Shown here one piece after another: positions 57,208 through 64,000 of a stretch of 64,000 nt of DNA. Numbering within the stretch: position 1 is the stretch's first letter; every line of letters begins with the position of its first letter. The DNA lies in NCBI GenBank assembly GCA_014529385.2, contig CM043967.1:3748001-3812000 (forward strand). The letters are read 5' to 3'. The position numbers were made by a program, and so were the translations under genes. The notes below the pieces were generated by a model. It saw only the letters and a program-made list of their open reading frames with translations, did no database searches and was not told the origin of the DNA. The DNA comes from Adiantum capillus-veneris (lineage: Eukaryota > Streptophyta > Polypodiopsida > Polypodiales > Pteridaceae).

Positions 57208-58125
57208 AGAAGGAGGGATGTCACAAACTGCTGGCGTATCAAGCCGCTAAAGAACGGAGCCAACCAGGAAAGTCACTTTTTGAGTGGGGATACTGTCTGT
57301 GAAGCGTCCTAGTACGGATATGCTTCCGAAATCGGGCTAGAACAGGTCATTTTCAGCCCAGATTATGCAGGGCTGCTTGTAGGAAATCATAGGTTTTATT
57401 CCCTCTTTGAATACAATAAAGAAATACCGAAAGGGGCGCCAGTCTTTGGGGCCAACAGGTGTTGACGTCTGCTTGGTAGCGCTCTAGCTTCCAAGCCGTG
57501 TGTGTTTGAAGTATCAATTCCCGTTACAGGTTTTTATTTGCAAAGTTTCTGTGTCCTAAAGTCTAGAGTAAAGTTTCCGATAAAAGCCTACATCTACCAC
57601 TCTACGGGCCAGTTTCATGGTTCCGTTGCCGGGACAAAATCTTTACGCTAGCCTGTTGACGTGGCAGAGCTGTACGGATTTCCCCGTTTTACACTGACGG
57701 CTTACCTAGCAGAGCTGTACGGATTTCAGCTTTTGTGTTGGCAACTTTTGGGCATCTGCTTTTGAGCCAGTTGCTTTTGAGTTTCAAGCTTTTCATGTAA
57801 ACTGCTTTTCAAGGCCAAGGGCATTTAAATAAGTGCAGAGGGCTCAACTCTGGCATGCTTAAGTGTGAAGGTGCAGGGATTGGAGTACCGGCATTATACT
57901 CAGTTGAAGCAATATAAAGAAATACCGAAAGGGGCGCCAACGTTTTGGGGCCAATACTCTCTGGGACAGAATTCCGCCACTCCATGTTGGGTGTGCTCTC
58001 TCTCTTTCAATTTCAGTTGTTATTGAAGTGCTAAAAGTCTGTTCAGTCTGCTCTTTTCCATTGGAACGTGGTTCTCGTCTTGTGACAACCTCACCAATAC
58101 GATCAATTCCTGGAATTTCAATCAT
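57208..58125 (+). repeat. LTR-like segment with polypurine tract
   Basis: AGAAGGAGGGA is followed by TGTCACAAACTGC at 57219, the layout of a 3' LTR. Inside, a phrase AAAGAAATACCGAAAGGGGC occurs at 57418 and 57916, a 498-bp spacing. It includes AATACAATAAAG (57410), a possible polyadenylation signal. The right end is not defined, and no partner LTR lies in the window. Confidence 0.4.
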
Positions 58126-58532
58126 AGAACCATATTTCTATGTATTTGATCCCTCAATACCGTAGAGAGACTAAGCAGCCACTACTCGGAGGCCAATGAA
58201 ATTGTGGCAGCCAAGATGTCAAAAATACACTCTGAAATTCAATGAGAGTAGGATTGTTGTGTGCCATCATTCTCGAATCATAAACAAGCCACCGAGAATA
58301 TCATGGCCACATTGTTGTCGTGAATTTAGCATTGTTATGTGCTCAACATGCTAGAGTTACAAACACAACCTCTAGAATAGCTTCAAGAGGCATTTTCGCT
58401 CATTAGAGCCTCTTACATTTTCCTATGAATTAGGGTAATGCCGTCATACTGAACATTTCCAGTAGTAATTACCTTGTAAACAGTTTTTCGGGATTGCAAA
58501 AAGATGAAGACATTTTTCATGTTCTCAAATGT
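58126..58532. other. Unassigned sequence
   Basis: No motif seen. The word ATTGTTGTCGTGAATTTAGC and similar text do not recur in the window. Confidence 0.35.
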
Positions 58533-58823
58533 TGGCTTCTTGATATCTTTCCAACACTTTCAACATAATTTTGATTCATTAAATCAATATAAGTTCAACA
58601 AAAAAATCGATCGAATAATCAAAACACACAAAGAGAACAACAGAAACAAGAATCAAAACACAAGATACCATACTACGTACCAACCATCTCCTCCAATCAA
58701 TATGATTGAGTACTTGCCTTCTGCCTCGTTATTCATCTCGTGGAGCATGAATTACAATAAGATGGAGATTCTGATGGCTTTGTTGTCTTTGAAAGGGAGG
58801 TAAAACACCCGGTTGCCTGATCA
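58533..58823 (-). repeat. Lower LTR (3' for this element)
   Basis: It matches 61377-61759 but lacks about 95 bp present there (roughly 61587-61705). Confidence 0.65.
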
Positions 58824-59639
58824 GGATGCTTTTAGAGCTCTCGTTTAAGAGTCAAGAAGATTCTGGCTGAAAAAGTGTGGTGCGTACGAAGACGTGATTT
58901 CAGGATTCTCTTTCTCTCTTCATGCATGCATCCAAAATAGAATTGGTTGCTTTTCACTTAAACTCTAAGAATAGTAAGTAAATGAGAGTTCTATGTACAT
59001 TGCTTCTTTTGAATGATTTTTGAGAATAAAACATAAGCAAAATTGATAAAATGCTCAAAAGTAGTGATAGTGATAATAGTCCTCTCTGATAGGGAAGCAA
59101 CTGTTCTCGGTTGCAGAAAAGAGAGAAAACTAGAAATCTTCAAAATTTGTGTAGAGACTAGGTAAATCTCCATATGAGATATGTTGATTCAAGTAAAGTA
59201 CTGAAAGGAAACTTCCCACTGCTTATCATAATATTCTGAAAAGAATAAATTAAAAAGGCAAGTGCAATCCACATATGAAAGTATCTAAGAATTTGAAAGA
59301 GATGTTTATTAGCGAGCCCTCTAACAAAGACAAAAAGAGCATGATAAAGTGAGAAGCAATCACCTTTTACACTTTTCAAAGGGCAAAACCTCAATCAAGT
59401 ATTGCTGTGAATGATGCACTGAATGGCTGTCAAAGGGCAAACATCAAGCATTAAATACCACAGACCTCTTTGGCATCCACTTGACGCCTTCAAGGCCGTG
59501 ATTCTGAAACTTAAGCAAATACTTGCAATGCAACATACCATTGTGTGTCAAAGTGTTTCGATGGTCTATGAGGGTCTCAAGTATAAGGATTTCAAAATCT
59601 TCCTCTAAAAAGGGTGGATCATCAATGATAGGGAGTGAT

Positions 59640-60240
59640 GGTAGAGAGCCTTTGAAAGGATGAAGAAGTTTTATGTGAAATGTATTGTGAATTTTTCAAA
59701 GGTTATGAAGAGCTAATTGAAAGAAATTAGCATTAATACAATCAGTGATTTTAAATGGACCACAATTACCGCGGTGCTAGCTTGACAACATGACTGGTCT
59801 CTACACTCTTAAAACGTCTGCTTTCGAAGCATGACCAAATCTCCCTCTTTGAATTTCATGGGTTCTCTTTTACTTGCTCGTTTCATATATGCATGTTGTG
59901 TTTTGTGAATTTCTTGTTTTGCTCGCTCTAAGATTTGGGCGTGTTGTTGAGCAATTTCATCAGTTTGTGCTACTTCATGAGAAATGTGAGACACAAGAGT
60001 AGGCAATGAGTACCCATATACAATTTGAAATGGTGATTTTCGCGTGAATGAATGAGGAGTGAACATTGTATGCAAATTGAAGGGACTGGATGTATGTGTT
60101 CCAAGTTCCTGGTCTCACGTGGTGGTGGATGAGAAGGATAACTCTTTCTGATTTGTGGCCCTTTTGGAGTTTGGTCTTTACCTTCGCAGCTTCATCATCA
60201 TGAGTTAATAAAATAGCTCTTTTCAATGTATGTGGACGAA
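59640..60240 (-). pseudogene. Gypsy integrase C-terminal part
   Basis: The minus strand reads YIQSLQFAYNVHSSFIHAKI and, in a shifted frame, HSFTRKSPFQIVYGYSLPTL, then a helical stretch and REPMKFKEGDLVMLRKQTF. These are the blocks after the catalytic core of gypsy integrases, matching SPFEIVYGHSLPTLASRL at 43.27 kb. The catalytic core itself is not seen. Confidence 0.75.
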
Positions 60241-61363
60241 ATTTGTTGACTTAAGTATGCAAAGTACACTCTAAGTCGGGAATATATTTTCGTTTGAAAG
60301 TAAAGCGAGAAACTTTTTAAACATTTTGAAGAGCAAGCAGAATTTGCCAAAATTTATCGAGTACTCCGTGACAATTTTCCATATCTTAAATTGAAGAGTA
60401 TTCTATGCATGTCTAATTTTCTCTTTGTATTGAGAAGAGAGAAAGTATTTCATTACCATTCTTTGGAATTTCTTCCAAGTTTGTGGTCGTTTGTGTCGTT
60501 TACGAGTCACATTTTACAAAAAAGAAGGGCATCCAAGGATGATAACCAAGAGAGAAGCTCACGTGCATCTTTTCTTCCATCGTATTTAATAAAAGTATAT
60601 GTTTTTTTAGAGATCTTGTTTTGTTTTGTTTTGTTTTGGTTTGAGCATTCAAAGTATGCTTAATCACTTTTGATAAGTTGTTTGTCTTCGTTGTCATCTT
60701 CATGATTGCGCTTATGGGAACTTTACTTTTGTAACTTCTCAAGCTTTTTGGTGAAGGAGATTATTTGATTATGTGAGCGCGTTCCTTTTCAAGCTCTTAA
60801 AAAAGAACAATCTTTTGATCTATAATAAAAGAATCTTGGGTGGTTATAGTTGGTTAACTCTAGTAAAAAATAAAATAAAATATAGATGTAAATCCAAAAT
60901 ATATGCAAGAGCTAAATTGCAAAAAAAAAGAAAGTAAGAAAACAAATAAGATGATATCTTTGTATATTGAACGAGTAAGAAAAATTCCAAGAAGATCTTT
61001 GAACAATCCAAATTGTTGGTGGATAGAAGTAGTTGATAGAGTGTCTTCTTGTTTCGTCGATGATTGTAGGTACTTTGATTGATTTTAAGGCTGATTTTCA
61101 ACTTTGTGATTGTCCCTTGAGAGTGTAAGCAATCCGTGAATTGCCTTTGTTACTTTTCTTCAATTTCTTGCATCGTTTTCTTCGAAGTAGATTGCTCATA
61201 GTTGTGATTGAAACCATTGAGATAAGAAAGCTTATTATTCTTAAATCTTTAGCAAAGAGAGAGCCTTCCAAAAGCGAAAGTCTTTATACTAAAATTTATT
61301 TGATTTGCCCACAAGAAGCACTCTTCTTTGCTTCTACACACTGTCTGGAGTGTTTTTAAAGCA

Positions 61364-61759
61364 ATGATACCACTCTTGGCTTCCTGATATCTTTCCAACA
61401 CTTTCAACACAACTGTGATTCATTAAATCAAAATAAATTCAGCAAAAAACTTGATTGAATAATAATCATCACACAAAACACAAAATGCCATATTGGGTAT
61501 CGACCATCTTTCTCAATGAATATGATTAAGAATTTGGCTTCCGCCATTTTATTCATCTCATGGAGCATGAATTTCAATAAGATAATAGATGAAAGATAAG
61601 AGAGCATGAGCTACGCAATCAAGAGAATGCATGCCGTGATTAAGAGAGAAAATTAGCATAAAAGAGGACAAAAGTGTATCTTTTGCAGATTTTCTCTGAT
61701 AGAGATTTTGATGGCTCCGCTGGCTTCGAACGGAAGTAAAACTCTAGGTCACCTGGTCA
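61364..61759 (-). repeat. Upper LTR (5' for this element) with primer site
   Basis: LTR 61377-61759. Minus-strand TGGTATCATTGC (plus 61364-61375) follows one base after it. The first nine bases of the site match the iMet-tRNA complement. Confidence 0.65.
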
Positions 61760-61770
61760 CACGGTTGTTC

Positions 61771-61880
61771 TCGTCCGTCGGACGTAACGTCCCGTCCGGT
61801 CACGTCCGGTTTCATCCCGTCTGGTAGTGGCGTACGTTCCGTCCGGCCCCTTTTTAGTCCGTTTGACCGGTTTTAAAACT
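61771..61880 (+). promoter_or_regulatory. Cluster of GTCCGG/GTCCGT motifs, possible hAT subterminal repeats
   Basis: GTCCG-type motifs occur about six times in 110 bp, in both orientations (GTCCGTCGGACG, CCGTCCGGTCACGTCCGGT, TTCCGTCCGG, TAGTCCGT, GACCGG). Clustered short motifs near the ends of hAT elements bind transposase in known systems. This cluster lies 0.6-0.7 kb upstream of a hAT transposase gene, so it may mark that element's left end. The function is inferred. Confidence 0.4.
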
Positions 61881-61974
61881 GTTGACTGCGCTTTTGTTTG
61901 TGAGGATTTTACGTTACTTTTTGGCATAGGATCCCTCCTAGGATCCCCCCCCTCACCTCCCACATGCCTTGAGC

Positions 61975-62093
61975 TTCCTCTCTCTCTCTCTCTCTCCCTC
62001 TCACATTGCTTTGGATTCCATTAGCTCCTCTCTCTCCCTCTCCCCCTCTCTCATTGCTTTGGTCCTTTACCTTGGATTCCATTAGGGCCTAGG

Positions 62094-62141
<48 letters not shown>

Positions 62142-62480
62142 CTAACTCTCTTGTGTTCAAGGGCAAGTGTCTACACTCTAAATCTATATAAAGATGCCCT
62201 CTTTCTCTTCTTCTCCATTATGTTCTAACTCAAGGCTCAAGCTCATGAGTCATTCTCAAGCTCTCAAGCTCTCCATTCCTCCATGAAGCATTCCTCCATA
62301 GCTCTCAAGCTCTCCATTCCTCCCTCATAGCTCTCCATTCCTCTATGAAGCTTTCCTCTTGAGTCTTCCTCTCTCACACCTCCTCTCTCCATTATCAAAA
62401 AATCTCTAGCTCTCCATTGCGTAACCCTCTCAAGTTTCAACTTTCAAGCTCTAAATCTCTCAACTTTCAAGTGTTCTATC
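61975..62480 (+). other. CT-rich 5' region of the hAT gene
   Basis: It contains (CT)n at 62095-62138 and many AGCTCTCCATTCCTCC-type repeats (62265-62345). TCTATATAAAGATGCCC near 62183-62199 contains a TATATAA box, about 290 bases upstream of the first ATG, and is a reasonable promoter candidate. Confidence 0.5.
62095..62138. repeat. (CT)22 microsatellite
   Basis: Uninterrupted CT dinucleotides. Confidence 0.95.
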
Positions 62481-63365
62481 ATGCCTCCCCCTCTTCATGA
62501 AGGTTTTGAAAAGCATTGCCGTTCCTATGAGAGAGTGAGGGACAAACGAAACGTTTGTAGGTGGACATGCAAGTATTGTCCCAAGATCATGACCTCCTCC
62601 TCCATCGACGAAGATGGGAGGTGAAGCCGGTCCATGTCCCAATATACCCGACGACATTTTGGAAGAGTGCAAGAAGAAGTATCTCCCTTTGAAAACGCGC
62701 AAGGTGGGGATGAAGAGAGCCCAAGAGGAGATAGTGGCGTCCGACATTGATGTTACCGACTCGGAGGAGGATACAACTACAAGCGGCCCTTCTCCCTCTA
62801 CCTCCATTGCAAGCGGTGACGCGACGGCAAGCTCAATGGCTACCAATAAGAAGAAGGCATCGGCAAGTGCTAGTGGCCGTCCTCCAAAGCAAGCAAGGCA
62901 AGCCTCTCTCTTGCAATCGGTGGGTTTGAGCTCCGGTCCATTGTCTTTCCTCAAAGAGAGACAAAGGTTTGCGGACATTGAGATTGCACGCACCATCATT
63001 GAGTGTAATCTTGCTTTCAACATCCTTCGACTAGAGCGGTGGAAGAGGATGGTGAAAGCTATTGCGGCCGTCGGTCCATGGTCGGTCCATGTGAGGGGTG
63101 GACGGGTCCATCCTATGCGGACATGCGCACCAAGAAGCTCGACGAAGAGCGGACAAGAATCGACAAATCCCTTGAGCCCATGCGAGCCGGATGGGCAAAA
63201 TATGGGTGCTCCATTCTCTCCGATGGGTGGAGTGATCGTAAGAAGAGGGGCATCATTAACATACTCGTGTCATGCCCTCTTGGCACCTACTTCTTGAGAG
63301 CGGTTGATGCGGGAGCAAGAGGCAAGAAGGTCACGGGAAAATTCATCAAGGCGGCAATAGAAGAG
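62481..63365 (+). pseudogene. hAT transposase, first exon: BED-like finger and start of DUF659, with frameshifts
   Basis: ATG 62481 opens MPPPLHEGFEKHCRSYERVR and VCRWTCKYCPKIMTSSS, a partial BED zinc finger. A frame change near 62600 leads to the frame MGGEAGPCPNIPDDILEECK (62614 on), through a Ser/Thr-rich linker to FADIEIARTIIECNLAFNIL. An exact 11-bp tandem duplication (63070-63080 and 63081-63091) then shifts the frame. The correct reading continues as CEGWTGPSYADMRTKKLDEE, GWAKYGCSILSDGWSDRKKR, GIINILVSCPLGTYFLRAVD, the DUF659 start with its catalytic-type DGW and D residues. It is joined to the next exon at GAG/GTGAGA. Confidence 0.85.
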
Positions 63366-63482
63366 GTGAGAGTTTAAGTTGTCCTCTCTTCTTGTGCAAT
63401 GTGCATTGTGCAATGTGTAGTATGTACTTACTACTTTTTGTCCTCTTGATAAGTGTTCTAAATTTTTCTCTCTTTAATGTAG
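63366..63482 (+). other. Intron of the hAT transposase gene (117 bp)
   Basis: GTGAGA at the left, TTTAATGTAG at the right. Joining the two sides is in phase 0 and restores the DUF659 block (IEE/VGPENVVQVITDNASN). Confidence 0.85.
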
Positions 63483-64000
63483 GTCGGGCCCGAAAATGTG
63501 GTGCAAGTGATCACCGATAATGCATCCAATTGCACTAGCATGAGCCGACTACTTGAGGCCCAATACAAGAACATTGTATGGACCCCTTGTGCCTCCCATT
63601 GCCTCGATCTTCTCATGGAAGACATAGGAGAACTAGAATGGGTGAAGGCCATTCTCACCCAAGTCCTCACTATCGTCAACTTCATCAATGCTAAGGTGAG
63701 AGTACTTGCAATTTTTCGCACGTACTCCGACAAGGAGTTGAAGAAACCCTCGGCAACACGATTTGCCTCTATGTGGCTTCTTCTTGAGCGCCTCTACGAT
63801 GTCCAAAACAAAGTGCAAAAAACCATGGTGTCCGATGAGTTCAAGCAATGGTGTGAAGGAGAGAACTCGGCAACCTCACAAGAGGCAAAGGCCATCCAAC
63901 GGCTTTCTCTCAAAGAAGAATTTTGGGAAGAGGTGAAGGGTCTTGTGGTAGCCATCTTGCCCATCTACAGAGTGCTCCGAATGACCGACATGGAGGGATC
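63483..64000 (+). CDS. hAT transposase, second exon (DUF659 and following), runs off the window
   Basis: 172 codons without a stop to the window edge. It begins VGPENVVQVITDNASNCTSM, then EAQYKNIVWTPCASHCLDLL, MEDIGELEWVKAILTQVLTI, RTYSDKELKKPSATRFASMW and KEEFWEEVKGLVVAILPIYR. This is the complete middle of plant hAT (Ac/DUF659) transposases, with the catalytic-type TDNASN and the CxxH zinc-like motif. The C-terminal dimerisation region would lie beyond the window. Its intactness contrasts with the fossil at 10.1-11.4 kb. Confidence 0.9.

Larger units (their letters stand above)
58533..61759 (-). mobile_element. Small minus-strand gypsy derivative with integrase remnant
   Basis: Two direct repeats, 58533-58823 and 61377-61759, share TGGCTTC(C)TGATATCTTTCC at one end and AAAACNC...CCTGRTCA at the other. 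As minus-strand LTRs they start TGA and end GCCA. Just inside the upper one, on the minus strand, is TGGTATCATTGC (61364-61375), an iMet-like primer site. The interior is only 2.55 kb and holds an integrase tail but no gag or RT that I recognise. The copy is therefore a deletion derivative or non-autonomous. No TSD is seen. Confidence 0.65.

Noticed and set aside
62460-63023. 187-codon minus-strand open frame
   Set aside because: It lies antisense to the hAT transposase exon, whose plus-strand motifs are clear; the antisense peptide has no recognisable motif.

Overview
The window is nuclear DNA from a land plant with a large, repeat-dominated genome. The main evidence is nested Ty1/copia and Ty3/gypsy retrotransposons with plant-type tRNA-iMet primer sites (TGGTATCAGAGC and variants), two hAT transposase sequences with the plant DUF659 fold, Helitron-like ends, very long CT/GA/GT microsatellites, and one exon that reads like the N-terminus of plant 6-phosphofructo-2-kinase/fructose-2,6-bisphosphatase. 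A fern such as Ceratopteris, or another seed-free or gymnosperm lineage, would fit, but this is a guess. Nothing looks bacterial, viral or organellar.

Layout. 1-935: minus-strand copia tail (LTR edge, RNase H, end of RT). 972-5196: a short plus-strand LTR element with only gag/protease, followed by a perfect 31-bp inverted repeat at a copia integrase scrap. 6.0-7.6 kb: a decayed tandem array that itself contains two foldback units. 10.1-11.4 kb: minus-strand hAT fossil. 12.3-12.7 kb: MITE-like foldback. 14.3-16.05 kb: decayed gypsy pol. 17.9-19.2 kb: decayed copia. 19.6-22.1 kb: very AT-rich block with a TATA box and two families of tandem repeats.

23.3-34.8 kb is a clear nest. A full-length gypsy element (24436-32917, LTRs of about 1.65 kb, perfect TGTCA target duplication) sits inside the RT region of an older minus-strand gypsy. 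37.25-44.68 kb is a second near-complete gypsy element, of the same family as that older host copy. It lies between parts of an unrecognised multi-exon minus-strand gene: three phase-compatible exons and part of a fourth lie at 44.68-45.72 kb, and a matching last coding segment lies at 37.11-37.25 kb.

49.3-53.66 kb is a copia element with most of gag-pol but no RNase H or 3' LTR. 54948-55083 is a tiny Helitron-like element. 55343-55550 is the putative F2KP first exon, with a good splice donor and a one-base frame discrepancy. 57.2-58.1 kb holds an LTR-like segment and 58.5-61.76 kb a small minus-strand gypsy derivative. From about 61.77 kb to the end there is a fairly young hAT transposase gene, with an intron, running out of the window. 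No retroelement here has fully intact gag-pol frames. The best host-gene leads are the F2KP exon and the retrotransposon-split gene.
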